Assembly (NCBI GenBank): GCA_001600695.1
Contig: BCKQ01000007.1
Span: 433,607-497,606 of the forward strand
Reading direction: 5' to 3'
Origin: Ascoidea asiatica
Taxonomy: Eukaryota > Ascomycota > Saccharomycetes > Ascoideales > Ascoideaceae
Length of the DNA stretch: 64,000 nucleotides
Positions within the stretch are counted from its first letter, which is position 1; each line of letters starts with the position of its first letter. The translations under genes and the position numbers were made by a program. The notes under the pieces are model-generated. The model saw nothing but the letters and a program-made list of their open reading frames with translations, had not been told where the DNA came from and ran no database searches. Shown piece by piece: positions 18,409-29,100 of the stretch.

Positions 18409-21312
18409 ATGTTTCCTGTAAACAATTCAATTGTAACTTCTTTAAATATTGCTGATAATCAAATAAAATTAAATTCAATAATGTCTGAAGTTAATAATTC
18501 AAATACTATAGTTCCAATAAAGTCAATTGATTCAACTAAATCTACCAAATCAACAAAGTCAAATAAGTCAAATAAGTCAAATAAATCAATTAAATCAAAT
18601 AAGTCTGCAGACATAAAAATTTCAAGACTATCTGCTGTCAAAACTAATAGCATTCTATCAATTTCTCAAGATTCAATTTACTTTGAAACCGCTGATGAAG
18701 ATGAAGGAGAGCTGGAAGTTGAAGCAGAAGATGAAGTTGAAATTGAAATCGATGATAAAAAGAATTTTTTAAAAGATGAAAAGAATTTGAATGATGAAAA
18801 GGATCTGAATAAAATTGAAAATACTACAACTTTAAATGAAACAAATTCTTCGATAAATTCAGTAAATAATAATGTATTGAATATATCTGATAATGATATA
18901 AGTAGTACTAGTGCAAATAGTAATATCTCAAAACCTGATACAATCATTAAATCCCAAGATCTTGATATTAATAAAGACGAAGATAACATCAAAGATAAAG
19001 ACAAAGAAGAAGATGAAGATAAAGATTATATAATTGAAAAATATCAAAATGATTTAAAATTAAAAACAAATGAATTAGTTAATTTAAATTTAAAATTAGA
19101 TAATTTAACTCAAGAAAATATTAAATTAAATCTTAAAAATAAAACTTTATCAAATGATTTAAAATTTGAAAAAAATTTATCTCAAAAATTAGAAAATGAA
19201 ATTTCTGGTTTATCAAAAGAAATTGAAGATCTTTCAAGTTCTTTATTTAATGAAGCAAATAATATGGTAAAATTTGAAAAATTTGAAAAATTTAAAATTG
19301 AAAAAAAAAATTTAATTTTAATTAATCAAATTAATGAAAAAAATAATTTATTAAATTTATATAAAGATCAATTAAATGATTTAAAAAAAATGTTAAATGA
19401 TTTAATAATTTCTGAAAAAAAATTAAAAATTAATGAAAAAAGAAGAAGTGCAGCTTTAATTAATCATTCAAGACATACTTCTCTTTATTTACCAAATTCT
19501 CCAATTTCTCAATTTAATTCAATTTCATCTAATTCAAAAGATAATAATTTAAAAGATAATTTAAATCAAATGTTACAAAATAATATAAATAATGACCAAT
19601 CTTCTTTAAATGATCCTTCAAATAAATCTAAATCTTCAAAATCTTCAATTGAAAAATCAAATGATAAATCAAAAGATTTGAATGAAGATACTTTATATCA
19701 ATTAAATTCAAATTCTGATATTAATTCAAATATAATCTCAAATACCACCACCATTCATAATAATTATAATAATAACAACAATTATAGTAAAATAATGTCA
19801 AATAATTTAAATAATTTAGAAAAAATTGCAAATAATTTATCAATTGATAATATTATTTATTCTCCAACTGTTCAAGCAATAAGATATGATTTAAAAAATT
19901 TTAAATATTTCATGAATTTTTTAAATTATATTGAATTATCTAAAAAATTAGATAATTTTAATAATATTAAAAATAATTATAATGATTTTAAAGAAACTAA
20001 ATTTTTTAAAAAAATTTTAAATGAAGATATTGAACCAACTTTAAGATTAGATGAAGCTCCTGGAATTTCCTGGCTTCAAAAAAAAACTGTTATAAATTCA
20101 ATGATGAATGGTAAAGTTATTATTGAACCAATTAACTCTTTATTTAATAATAATAATAACATCACCAGCCATAGCACTGAACCCTGTTCACTTTGTGGTG
20201 AAGATAGAAATAGTAAACCAGAATATTCAAGACTTTATATTCTAAAAATTTATACCACTAAAAAAAATAAAAAAGTTAATTCTTCAAATGTAACTTCTCC
20301 TGTAAAACCTCCAAATTCAAATACTGGCTTTTTTTCCTCATTAATAAAAAGATCAAGTTCTTCAAATAATATTACAAACATTCAAAATAATAAATATTTA
20401 AAAATCAATAATTCAAATTTATCTATAACTAAATCAATCTCAAATTCAATCACTAATTCTTCTGATATTAATAGTATTAATAATATCAGTGATAATAATA
20501 ATAATGATGAAATAGTCACTACTGAAGTTATCACTAATGAATTTCCACTTTGTAATTATTGTTTAAATCGAATCAGAAATGTTTGTGAATTATTTGCTTT
20601 TTTCAGATCAATTAAAAATGGTATTTGGGGTAAAAAAATTACTTCCAATCAATTTCTATTAAAAAAATGTTGGATTGAATGCTGTAGATTAAGATCAAAA
20701 ATATTTTGGAGTAGAATTGGAATTTATGAATCAAATTTAAATAATATTATTGATAATAAAGATTTTGATGAATTTCAAATTAATTCAAAAGTTAATTATT
20801 TTGATGATTATATTTCAAAAGATAATGACAATAATGGCGATGATGAAGTTGAAATTAATGAAGATGATATAGATTTAATTGTCAGTAATGAAATTCAAAA
20901 ATTTAATCTAAATAATAATGATAGTCATTTGAAAATTAACTTAAATCAATCACATTCTTCTTCGAATTCAATCTCAAATTCAATCTCTAAGTCAAATATG
21001 AGTTCAACATCAAATCTACACTCTTCATCAAATATAACTACATCATCGGATACAAATTCACTATTGAATACTATCAATGATACATCCTCCAAAGATGATA
21101 TTCATTCAGAACTTGAAAAAAATGATGTTTCAAAATCAAGCTCTGAGAATGAATCTTCAAATTCAAATATTTCAAAATCTAAAGAATTACCTGATATTCC
21201 TGATACACTGACTCCTAAAATAGCACAGAGTAGTCAAATCACAGATATTCCAATAACTCCTAAAACCCCTCAAACTCCTCAAACTCCTCAAATTACGATT
21301 GAAAGTAATTAG
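18409..21312 (+). CDS. SEC2: Rab GEF Sec2-like (Sec4 activator)
   Basis: The 967-residue protein is longer than S. cerevisiae Sec2 (759). After a Ser/Lys repeat and acidic N-terminus, residues about 205-345 form a long heptad coiled coil. It contains the Sec2/Rabin8 hallmark LSSSLFNEANNMV, the segment that opens the Sec4 nucleotide pocket. A later conserved part has TVQAIRYDLKNFKYFMNF and APGISWLQKKTV. A CSLCGED / CNYC pair follows (about residues 592 and 714), with RVCELFAFFRSIKNGIWG-like helices (RNVCELFAFF here). The tail is Ser/Asn-rich and ends in TPKTPQTPQTPQ, possible phosphosites. Sec2 acts on secretory vesicles in polarised exocytosis. An alternative start at 18481 (MSEVNN) cannot be excluded. 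Confidence 0.88.
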   Translation: MFPVNNSIVTSLNIADNQIKLNSIMSEVNNSNTIVPIKSIDSTKSTKSTKSNKSNKSNKSIKSNKSADIKISRLSAVKTNSILSISQDSIYFETADEDEGELEVEAEDEVEIEIDDKKNFLKDEKNLNDEKDLNKIENTTTLNETNSSINSVNNNVLNISDNDISSTSANSNISKPDTIIKSQDLDINKDEDNIKDKDKEEDEDKDYIIEKYQNDLKLKTNELVNLNLKLDNLTQENIKLNLKNKTLSNDLKFEKNLSQKLENEISGLSKEIEDLSSSLFNEANNMVKFEKFEKFKIEKKNLILINQINEKNNLLNLYKDQLNDLKKMLNDLIISEKKLKINEKRRSAALINHSRHTSLYLPNSPISQFNSISSNSKDNNLKDNLNQMLQNNINNDQSSLNDPSNKSKSSKSSIEKSNDKSKDLNEDTLYQLNSNSDINSNIISNTTTIHNNYNNNNNYSKIMSNNLNNLEKIANNLSIDNIIYSPTVQAIRYDLKNFKYFMNFLNYIELSKKLDNFNNIKNNYNDFKETKFFKKILNEDIEPTLRLDEAPGISWLQKKTVINSMMNGKVIIEPINSLFNNNNNITSHSTEPCSLCGEDRNSKPEYSRLYILKIYTTKKNKKVNSSNVTSPVKPPNSNTGFFSSLIKRSSSSNNITNIQNNKYLKINNSNLSITKSISNSITNSSDINSINNISDNNNNDEIVTTEVITNEFPLCNYCLNRIRNVCELFAFFRSIKNGIWGKKITSNQFLLKKCWIECCRLRSKIFWSRIGIYESNLNNIIDNKDFDEFQINSKVNYFDDYISKDNDNNGDDEVEINEDDIDLIVSNEIQKFNLNNNDSHLKINLNQSHSSSNSISNSISKSNMSSTSNLHSSSNITTSSDTNSLLNTINDTSSKDDIHSELEKNDVSKSSSENESSNSNISKSKELPDIPDTLTPKIAQSSQITDIPITPKTPQTPQTPQITIESN

Positions 21313-21890
21313 TTGTACAGCTTAGTATTTTTTTCTCAATTTCAGCTCAGTTAACTTTCTTAAATTTTTTTCCGTATCTACTCCTTTCTTAATTAATTAA
21401 TACTTTTTTTTTTCTTTTGATAACCATAATTTCAAGGATGCTTCTATTAACTTTTTGACTTTCATTTATATCTTAAATACATACAGAAAATGTCTTTTTT
21501 TATATAATTAATACTGCTCGTCTTTGTTTCTTTTAATTCATTTTTTGGTGCATGTTTTGTTCTTGCTAAGTGTTTTNTTTCATTTTCCATTTCTTATATC
21601 TTATTTATATATAATAATACATTTCTATTCTATTTAATTTTACCCAAAAATGTATGATTTCCTACAATATGATATTTTACAAATTATGAAATTATTGATT
21701 AATGAAGTAGATATGATAATATAATGAAAAAATGAAAAATAAGCAAAGAATGAGATTAAAATATTTTTATAAGTGCAGAAATGTTATTGATAAAATACAA
21801 TGAAAATGAAGAGAAAAAGACTAAACTAAAAAAGAAAAAAATACAAAAAAAAAGAGAAGAAACAAAAAAATATTGAAGAGAATACAAAAT
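21313..21890. other. Convergent 3' region SEC2-PTC7 with one undetermined base
   Basis: AT-rich space between converging stops with no ORF. Base 21577 is N, within a T-run, so a homopolymer was not resolved in the assembly. Confidence 0.7.
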
Positions 21891-23105
21891 TTATTTAACA
21901 TTGATGAATATAGTAGTAATATCATCTTCTTTACCACCTAAATATGGTTGACCAGTTAGTCTTCTTAATTCTTCAGAAAATGGACTTGGGAAATTTTCAT
22001 CTAAACTTAATTCTCTAACATTTTTAACAAAAAGATTAGCAATTTCTTGGAAAGATAATTTTTTCTCAAGTACGTGATTTTTCAAGAATATTTCAATATC
22101 TTCAATTAAAATATTATCAGTAATACCATCAGTAGAGAATAAAACAATATCATCTTTTTTTAATTGAAATTTATATTCATCAGCTTGTAAAGGGGAGTCC
22201 ATTAAAAACTTTCTTTGTTGTTTTTTAGCATCATCTAATATATATTGGGGTATTATAGATAATTGATAAGGAGTATTAAAACCATGAGTTTGAAATTTAG
22301 ATTGAAAGATACATTTAAAATCTCTAAAGACAGAGACAGAAGAATCTCCTAAATTTGCAATTTTTATTTGGCCATTTGGATTTAAAATACCTAAACAACA
22401 AGTAGTACCACCAATGTGAACTTTATTTTTAATTACAATATTTTTATAAGCTAAATTTAATAACATTCTAGGAGTTAAAGTATTTAATTCTTCATTTGAA
22501 GAATTTTCAAATATATATTTGATTGAATTACATAACTCTCTACTAATTTGAGAAGAATCAAATCCCATTTCTGCCCAACCACCAACACCATCAGCTACAC
22601 CAACTGAAATTTGTTCATAAGATGGATCATCTTTTTCTGGGTTAAATTTTCTTTCGGCTAAATAATAATTATCTTCACCTGTTGGAGAAACAACTTTTTT
22701 TTGATTTGATTTTTTCTTTTTTGAATTGAAAAAAGGATTTTCTTCTCTATCCTTTGGTGAGTAAGCTACAACTATATCGTATTTGAATATAGATGAATCT
22801 GTAGAATGAGAAGATGAAGATGAAGACGATGAAGTTTGATGATATGAGGAATCTGAATTTGAGTTAGAATATGAAGTTGAGGAGTTAAACGAGGAAAAAG
22901 GATTTGAAGATGATGTTGAGAAATTTCTCGAATTGAAAAAAGTTTTTTTAATTAAAACTGCTTCTGAATTATTTGAAATAGTAGTCAAATAAGATGATGA
23001 TAAATTACTTTTATATCTGAATAAAAATTTTGAAGAAGATAAAACAAAACTGAATGATTTTGCAAAGCTGTTTGACAATATAAAATTAGAATTAAGTATA
23101 TTCAT
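21891..23105 (-). CDS. PTC7: Mitochondrial type 2C protein phosphatase Ptc7
   Basis: The 404-residue protein begins with a Ser/Phe/Lys-rich, acid-poor segment (MNILNSNFILSNSFAKSF...) that fits a mitochondrial presequence. A Ser-rich linker follows. The PP2C domain starts with GEDNYYLAERK and includes the metal-binding VADGVGGWAEMG (about residue 168), GGTTCCLG, IANLGDSSVSVFR, FSTDGITDNILIED and C-terminal GGKEDDITTIFI. Ptc7 dephosphorylates coenzyme Q biosynthesis proteins such as Coq7 in S. cerevisiae. There the gene has an intron whose retention creates a membrane-anchored form; here the frame is continuous and I see no transmembrane insert. Identification is confident. Confidence 0.93.
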   Translation of the reverse strand: MNILNSNFILSNSFAKSFSFVLSSSKFLFRYKSNLSSSYLTTISNNSEAVLIKKTFFNSRNFSTSSSNPFSSFNSSTSYSNSNSDSSYHQTSSSSSSSSHSTDSSIFKYDIVVAYSPKDREENPFFNSKKKKSNQKKVVSPTGEDNYYLAERKFNPEKDDPSYEQISVGVADGVGGWAEMGFDSSQISRELCNSIKYIFENSSNEELNTLTPRMLLNLAYKNIVIKNKVHIGGTTCCLGILNPNGQIKIANLGDSSVSVFRDFKCIFQSKFQTHGFNTPYQLSIIPQYILDDAKKQQRKFLMDSPLQADEYKFQLKKDDIVLFSTDGITDNILIEDIEIFLKNHVLEKKLSFQEIANLFVKNVRELSLDENFPSPFSEELRRLTGQPYLGGKEDDITTIFINVK

Positions 23106-23819
23106 CTTAAGCTAAACCTAGATTGTAATTATTGCAAAGCAATGGGGGTATTTAATTATTCAAATATTTTAAATACTTTGATATCTAAAAATTGACGATT
23201 TGAATTTGAATTTAAAATTGAATTTGCTGAAAAAATATTTTAACGAAGAAGTTAAGTTTAAATACAGAAATGCCAAAAAGTCTTGGAAGCGATGAGTATG
23301 TTTGAGATATTATTTCACTTTTTAAATGAACAATAATATCCAGTTGAATGAAGGCTGATTTTATGGAAAAGAACTCTTTTTTATTTTTTATTTTGCTTTT
23401 TGATTACCTTTATTTTTATCTTTAATTATTTTTCACCATCCAGTTTCAGCATGTCGAATTTCTTTTTGCATTTTTTCCTGTTATTTGCTTTTTTTTTGGT
23501 TTTCTGGCACTGATTGAGACTCGGCCGGAGCGGTGTCCAAGAGAAGCGACATCGGTTCGAGTTCTGGTTCGCGCGATTATGGAACATGTTTTAAATGAGG
23601 TTTTTCATTTGCACCAACGAAACCTTCCAAGAAAATACAATCAACAACAAGATTATAAGAACAATTCGATATGAATTAAGAGAATAAAAGAAGATAAGAA
23701 AAGATAAGAGAAGACAATATCAGATAAGAGAAGATAAAACAAAACATATCTTGTATAGGTTATAAGAAATCAAAAAGATCAGTTCCAGCTAGTTTCATAG
23801 AAAATAAATAGAACTCATA
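23106..23819. other. Divergent promoter region PTC7 / IMO32-like
   Basis: No ORF. A GC-rich patch lies at 23518-23575 (TCGGCCGGAGCGG and a GGTTCGAGTTC B-box-like string) but does not fold as a tRNA. A cluster of GATA cores lies at 23693-23738. Confidence 0.5.
23693..23738. promoter_or_regulatory. Cluster of four GATA cores upstream of the hydrolase gene
   Basis: GATAAG occurs at 23693, 23703 and 23723 and GATAAA at 23733, all on the plus strand, 82-127 bases upstream of the ATG at 23820. Spaced GATAAG cores are typical sites of Gln3/Gat1-type factors in nitrogen control. The purine-rich repetitive context means simple-sequence origin is also possible. Confidence 0.4.
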
Positions 23820-24950
23820 ATGTCTTTAGTTCAAAGAACCTTTTCTAGATCTATTTTTGATAATAATAGAAATATTTCTATAATTACCAGCAAATCAAAT
23901 AAATTCAAATTCAATCAACTTAGGAGATATAATAACTATGGTGGCGTAGAAGGTGATGAATTTTCATTTGATATTCCAACTGTTGAATTGAGTTATGATA
24001 AACATAGTGAATATGACTCAAGCTTGGATCCCAAGGATATCAATAATCCAATTATAATATTGCATGGGTTATATGGAAATAAAAAGAACAATAGAACTGT
24101 TGCAAGACGATTAAGCTCGGTTATGAATAGAGACGTTTATTGTTTGGATCTAAGAAATCATGGCGATTCACCTAGAATTGAGAGACATGATTATCCATCA
24201 TTAGCTGCAGATGTTGAAAAATTTATAATTGAAAAAAAGCTTTGTAAAGATTCTTTGAATTCTAATACTTCAATCAAAAAACCAATTGTAATTGGTCATT
24301 CTATGGGTGCAAAAGTTTTAATGGCAATCATGTTAAGAAGAAATAAACCTGAGAATCAATTATTATCCTTAGGTATAAGTGTTGATAATTCACCAGTTGA
24401 TTATAATTTATATCCAAAACATACAAATAATAAATTTAGTTTATATTCAAAATTATTGATTGATATTTCAACAAATAAAAATTTAAATTTTAAAAAATTA
24501 AAAGAATGTGATGAATATTTATCAAAATATGAAGAAAATCCTGCAATTAGATCATTTTTATTAACAAATTTAAAAAGAGATTCAAAAACTGGATTTTTTA
24601 TTGAAAAAGTTCCATTAAAAATTATTTCAAATGCAATTAATTTTGGTTCAGTTTATTCTTGGCCATATGATTATAAAACAAGAAGAAGCTTACAAAATAT
24701 TTTATTCATTAGAGGTTCTAAATCAAAATATGTTGCTGATGATTATTTAATTAATATTGCAAATTTTTTTCCAAATTTTGAATTAAATGAAATTGATTCT
24801 GGTCATTGGGTAATTAGTGAAAAGCCAAAAGAATTTATAGAATCTGTTAAAAATTATATTGAATTAAAAGAAGAAGTTTTAAAAGATAATGAAGATGAAT
24901 TAAATAATTATAAATCTGGTAATCCTTATGATAAAAATATTTTAAAATAA
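23820..24950 (+). CDS. Mitochondrial alpha/beta hydrolase, IMO32/EAT1 family
   Basis: The 376-residue protein starts with an Arg/Ser-rich, acid-poor segment (MSLVQRTFSRSIFDNNRN...) fitting mitochondrial import. The alpha/beta hydrolase core has the oxyanion HGLYGNKKNNRTVARRL (about residue 82) and VYCLDLRNHGDSP. The nucleophile elbow is GHSMGAK (Ser about 161) and the catalytic His is in DSGHWVISEKP (about 328). This layout matches S. cerevisiae Imo32 and the ethanol acetyltransferases Eat1/Eat2, mitochondrial enzymes some of which form ethyl acetate from acetyl-CoA and ethanol. I cannot tell Imo32 from Eat1 by reading alone, so no symbol is given. Confidence 0.82.
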   Translation: MSLVQRTFSRSIFDNNRNISIITSKSNKFKFNQLRRYNNYGGVEGDEFSFDIPTVELSYDKHSEYDSSLDPKDINNPIIILHGLYGNKKNNRTVARRLSSVMNRDVYCLDLRNHGDSPRIERHDYPSLAADVEKFIIEKKLCKDSLNSNTSIKKPIVIGHSMGAKVLMAIMLRRNKPENQLLSLGISVDNSPVDYNLYPKHTNNKFSLYSKLLIDISTNKNLNFKKLKECDEYLSKYEENPAIRSFLLTNLKRDSKTGFFIEKVPLKIISNAINFGSVYSWPYDYKTRRSLQNILFIRGSKSKYVADDYLINIANFFPNFELNEIDSGHWVISEKPKEFIESVKNYIELKEEVLKDNEDELNNYKSGNPYDKNILK

Positions 24951-25264
24951 TCATATATAAATATAAAACTTGAATTATGAAATACAACAATTGTAAATGT
25001 ATATTTGTATATGTATATGTATATAACTTAAATATATAACTTTAAACGTTTATATAAATAATAGACAATTAGACAAAATTGACAAACTTATATATTTGTA
25101 TATTTGCATATTTAACCCTTAAAAACCAAAACAAATAACCTAAAAAACTAATAATCTGCAAATAGTAAATACATAATAATAATAATAAGAGTGAAAAAAA
25201 AGAAATAAAAAAGAAGAGGGTAAAAAAGTGACGATTTTAAAATTTTAACAAATTAATGAAAGAA
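24951..25264. other. Convergent 3' region
   Basis: AT-rich with TATATGTATATG-type repeats near 25000-25025. Nothing else seen. Confidence 0.5.
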
Positions 25265-26458
25265 TTAAATGAAAAAATAAAAAATGGAAAAAACGAAAGA
25301 TATTATGTAAAAATTTGAAATTTGGATATTTGAAGCAGCACTTGAAGAAGATGAAGTTGTAGACGAACTTGAAGAAGTAACTGAAGCTAATTTATTTGAT
25401 TCAACAGTTTCTGAACTAATGACACTTTTAACAATTGAAGTTAAATCAGATGAAGAAATTGAAGAATTAGTTAAATCTAAATCATCTGAAATAAAAGTAA
25501 GAGTAGTTCCATTTGAATCAAATATAACACCACCTTTCATAGTTGCAGAAGTATTTCTTTCAATATAACCATAAACTCTTAAACCAGATTCAATATCATC
25601 AGTACCTTGATAATCATGAATTGAATTAAATAATTTAAGAGAATCAGTTGTATTTAAAATTTCAAAAATATCAAATTCTCCACAACCTGATCTCCAACAT
25701 GAACAATTAGTTGATAAAGGATATTGAGAAGTTCTTGGAATTCTAGCATTTAATAACCAAATTGCAGGCATATTATAATTAGTTGTATTTGAATCTGATT
25801 CATCATCCTCAGGCATTTGAAATTCGAATAAAAACATTTTTGTTGTACCATAAAAACCATAATAAGCAGGTATACCATCTCTGTAAACACCACAATCTTT
25901 TTTTAAACCAGAATCTGGACATGAAACGTTTGAAAAAATTGCAAATTCTTCATCTGAAGGAATTAAAGTATCTTCAGATAAAACTTTTGAGGTTTTTGAA
26001 AATGTTAATCCATCAGTATCAACATATGATAAAGCTTGGCCAAGACAATAAGAATCATCACCTTGATTACCCATGAAAGTTATATTATCTGCAGAAGAAC
26101 CATCATAATAAGCAGATCTAGTCCAATCTTTATTATCTGAACCACCATAAACATAATTTTCAGAAGTATAAAAAGCGAATTTGTTTAAAATTGTTGGACC
26201 CCTGATATGAACAGATAATTCTTCATTTAAAGGAGAATTAGTTCCAGAGAATGAAACTGAATTATCAGATAAAGAACAAGAACACGAATCTTCTGGGGTT
26301 CCATCAATTTTAGATACTTGATAATAAGTTCCTTCATAACCTAAATTTTCAAATTGTAAAACACCAGCTTGTTTTGAGGATGAAGAAGATTTAGATTTAG
26401 ACTCGACTAAGGAGAATAATAATGGAATTAAGGATAGTGATATTAATTTTGAAAACAT
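25265..26458 (-). CDS. TOS1-like GPI-anchored cell-wall protein, copy 1
   Basis: The 397-residue protein has an N-terminal signal peptide (MFSKLISLSLIPLLFSLVES). A short Ser/Lys stretch and the DUF2403-like GVLQFENLGYEGTYYQV segment follow. The TOS1/YJL171C C-terminal domain shows PAIWLLNARIPRTSQYPL, CSCWRSGCGEFDIFEIL and FNSIHDYQGT. The GEFDIFE string fits the E-x-D-x-x-E pattern of GH16-type beta-glucan enzymes, so a glucan-modifying role is plausible. The C-terminus is a Ser-rich stretch and a hydrophobic tail (ISNFYIISFVFSIFYFFI), as in a GPI signal. About eight Asn-X-Ser/Thr sites are present. A close copy lies 1.4 kb upstream on the same strand. The pair looks like a recent tandem duplication. 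Confidence 0.85.
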   Translation of the reverse strand: MFSKLISLSLIPLLFSLVESKSKSSSSSKQAGVLQFENLGYEGTYYQVSKIDGTPEDSCSCSLSDNSVSFSGTNSPLNEELSVHIRGPTILNKFAFYTSENYVYGGSDNKDWTRSAYYDGSSADNITFMGNQGDDSYCLGQALSYVDTDGLTFSKTSKVLSEDTLIPSDEEFAIFSNVSCPDSGLKKDCGVYRDGIPAYYGFYGTTKMFLFEFQMPEDDESDSNTTNYNMPAIWLLNARIPRTSQYPLSTNCSCWRSGCGEFDIFEILNTTDSLKLFNSIHDYQGTDDIESGLRVYGYIERNTSATMKGGVIFDSNGTTLTFISDDLDLTNSSISSSDLTSIVKSVISSETVESNKLASVTSSSSSTTSSSSSAASNIQISNFYIISFVFSIFYFFI

Positions 26459-27876
26459 TTTGAATAGCTAATTATTTGAATAATTCTAATAATCTAAATT
26501 ATTAATCAAGCTAATTATTAAATGAAGTTTGAAATAAATAAGAATTGAGTAAATTTTTCAACAAAATAAAACAAACAATAATAAAATAGGGATTGATCAA
26601 GAGACAAGCTTATATTTAAGAGAAAGAATATAAATATTAATGTACTGAACTAAGAAAATTGTTTCTAAGAAGTATTATTGTATGGAACGAATGGGAATTG
26701 TATTAATGAAATAGTGTAATTTAAATTGTAACTGATAGTGTTTACCAGTGTTAAACGGTGAATGAGTTAAAAATAGAAAAAGAAAGAGGATTTCAATAGA
26801 ATTCTGCAGATTTCACGAAAGTTATCAATTAGACTCAATAGTAAAACAAGATTTTGGAAAATAATTGAAAAAAAGATGCTGAGATAAAAGAAATAAACAA
26901 TTGTCGAAAGAGGAACTACTTGGGCTTGCTTAGCACAGATCTCATAATCAAAGCAGATATCATTTTCAAAATCAGAGATTAAAGAGTAATATGAGCTTCT
27001 TCAAACAAATTGAATAATATTTTCATAGTCATTATCATTATTATCAATATCATTTGTAGTCGAGTCAGTCAATTGGATTTCAAATCTGAACGTTTGAATC
27101 GAATGATGAAGAGAAACAGTGAACCGGAAGCATAGCCAAGTCCCTGAGACAAGCTTTTTTTCTCTTTTGAAAGCTGTTTTTCCTTGTGTTGTGTTTTTGC
27201 TTGTATCAATTCATCACAAAACCCAGCCCATTTCTTTTACCTTCTTTCTTTTCTTCTTTCTTTTGTCTTTATTCCTTTCAATTTATTTTCTTTTCTTCTT
27301 TCTTTTTATTATTTTTATTTCTTTCTTTTGAGTAATTTTCTTTTTTTTTTTTCATTTTCTTGAGATTTTTGATTTTATTCATGCAACTGTAAACATCACA
27401 CTACTTTATAAAAAATTTTCATCATATATCTAAGGTTTTAATACACTTCAACATGCAGAAAAAAGAAAAAGCAGCAAAAAAACCATTTAAAGCGCCACGT
27501 GCTGAACACCAGCCACATAAAGCCACCGAATAATTCCAAACAAGTCAAGCAAAACTTTAATGATATTTGAAATATAAAAGGAAATAGCAGAAGAACAAGA
27601 AGAAGAAGAATCAAGAACAGGAAGGGAAAGTAAAGGGTAGACAAAAACAGTTTAATTGAATGAGTATAGTTTGTTTCATGGAAGAGGTTCAAGAGAATAA
27701 TTGAAGAAATAGCTTTAAAAAGTAAAACCCACCAATGACACTGTTTATTTTATCAATATTTAAAAAAAAAAAACTAAGAAATAGAAGAATTTTAAGAATT
27801 TAGAAATTTTTAAAGGAATTTAGGAGATAAAGAATAGAATAAATTAATAGTGATTTAAAGGAAATTTAAAACTGAT
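26459..27876. other. Intergenic region between the TOS1-like copies
   Basis: This is the promoter side of copy 1. A long polypyrimidine tract occupies about 27230-27360 on the plus strand, and short ORFs within it are low-complexity by-products. CACGTG occurs at about 27496. I see no other gene. Confidence 0.5.
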
Positions 27877-29100
27877 TTAAATAAAATTTAAAAAAAATAT
27901 TAAAGCTAACATATTACCTATTATGAAGATTTTTGAAACTTGTTTAATGGAATAAGAAGCACCAGAACTGGATGAAGATTCAGAATCAGAATCTGAAGAA
28001 GTTGAAGAAGATGAAGTAGTAGTAGTACTTGATACACTTGTTAATTCTTCGGTTTCAACATCATCTGAACTAATAACACTTTTAACAATTGTAGTTAGAT
28101 CGGATGCAGAAATTGTTGAATTTAAATCTAAATCATCTGAAAGAAAAGTTATAGTTGTACCATCAGAACCAAAGATTACACCACCTGTCATTGTTTTTGA
28201 TGTTTGTCTTTTAATATAACCATAAACTTGTAAACCAGTTTCAATATATCCTGTACCTTGATAATCATGAATTGAATTAAATAATTTTAAAGTTTCAGTT
28301 GTATTTAAAATTTCAAAAATATCAAATTCTCCACAACCACTTGTCCAACATGAACAATTTGATGATAATGGATATTGAGAAGTTCTTGGAATTCTTGCAT
28401 TTAATAACCATATTGCTGGCATATCATAATTAGTTGCATCTGAACTTGTATTTGCTTCAGTTGGCATTGTAAATTCAAATAAAAACATTTTTGTTGTTCC
28501 ATAAAATCCATGATATGCAGGTATATCATCTCTATAAACACCACAATCTTTTTTTAAACCAGAATCATCACAAGAAATATTAGAATAAATCGCAAATTCT
28601 TCATCAGAAGCAATTAAAGTATCTTCTGCTAAAACTTTTGAAGTTTTTGAATATGTTAATCCATCAGTGCCAACATAAGATAATGCTTGTCCAAGACAAT
28701 AAGAATCATCACCTTGATTACCCATGAAAGTTACATTATCAGCAGTACCCGAAGAACCATCATAATAAGCAGATCTTTCCCAATCTTCATTATCAGAACC
28801 ATCATATTCATATTTTTCAGAAGTATAAAATGCAAATTTTTTTAAAATTGCAGGACCTCTAACATGTACAGAAAGTTCTTCATTTAAAGGAGAATTAGTA
28901 CCTGAAAAACTAATTGCAGTATCATCTAAAGAACATGAACATGAATCCTCTGGAGTTCCATCTATTGCAGATACTTGATAATAAGTTCCTTCAAAACCAA
29001 GATTTTCAAATTCTAAAACTCCTGCTCGACTACTATATTTTGATTCTACATTATGTATTAATAATGATATTAATGATAAACTTATGTATTTTAAAAACAT
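27877..29100 (-). CDS. TOS1-like GPI-anchored cell-wall protein, copy 2
   Basis: The 407-residue protein is nearly collinear with copy 1. It has a signal peptide (MFLKYISLSLISLLIHNVES), then GVLEFENLGFEGTYYQV, PAIWLLNARIPRTSQYPL, CSCWTSGCGEFDIFEIL and FNSIHDYQGTG, and a Ser-rich region with a hydrophobic end (IFIIGNMLALIFFLNFI). The paired Cys of the CSCW-SGCG element are conserved in both. Differences concentrate in the N-terminal spacer, mid-domain loops and the Ser/Thr tail, as expected for wall paralogues. The family (TOS1, YJL171C) is covalently wall-linked and implicated in beta-1,3-glucan metabolism. Distinct promoters could allow separate regulation of the two copies. Confidence 0.85.
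   Translation of the reverse strand: MFLKYISLSLISLLIHNVESKYSSRAGVLEFENLGFEGTYYQVSAIDGTPEDSCSCSLDDTAISFSGTNSPLNEELSVHVRGPAILKKFAFYTSEKYEYDGSDNEDWERSAYYDGSSGTADNVTFMGNQGDDSYCLGQALSYVGTDGLTYSKTSKVLAEDTLIASDEEFAIYSNISCDDSGLKKDCGVYRDDIPAYHGFYGTTKMFLFEFTMPTEANTSSDATNYDMPAIWLLNARIPRTSQYPLSSNCSCWTSGCGEFDIFEILNTTETLKLFNSIHDYQGTGYIETGLQVYGYIKRQTSKTMTGGVIFGSDGTTITFLSDDLDLNSTISASDLTTIVKSVISSDDVETEELTSVSSTTTTSSSSTSSDSDSESSSSSGASYSIKQVSKIFIIGNMLALIFFLNFI

Noticed and set aside
18409-21312. CTG codons as evidence for an alternative genetic code
   Set aside because: The few in-frame CTG codons (SEC2, AMN1) fall at non-conserved positions, and no CAG tRNA is in the window, so the code cannot be decided.
23518-23575. 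A-box-like CGGCCGGAGCGGT and B-box-like GGTTCGAGTTC strings, suggesting a tRNA
   Set aside because: The spacing is too short for a tRNA and no acceptor or anticodon stem forms; there is no clear terminator.
27119-27331. Phe/Leu-rich ORF between the TOS1-like copies
   Set aside because: It is a translation of a polypyrimidine promoter tract with no conserved features.
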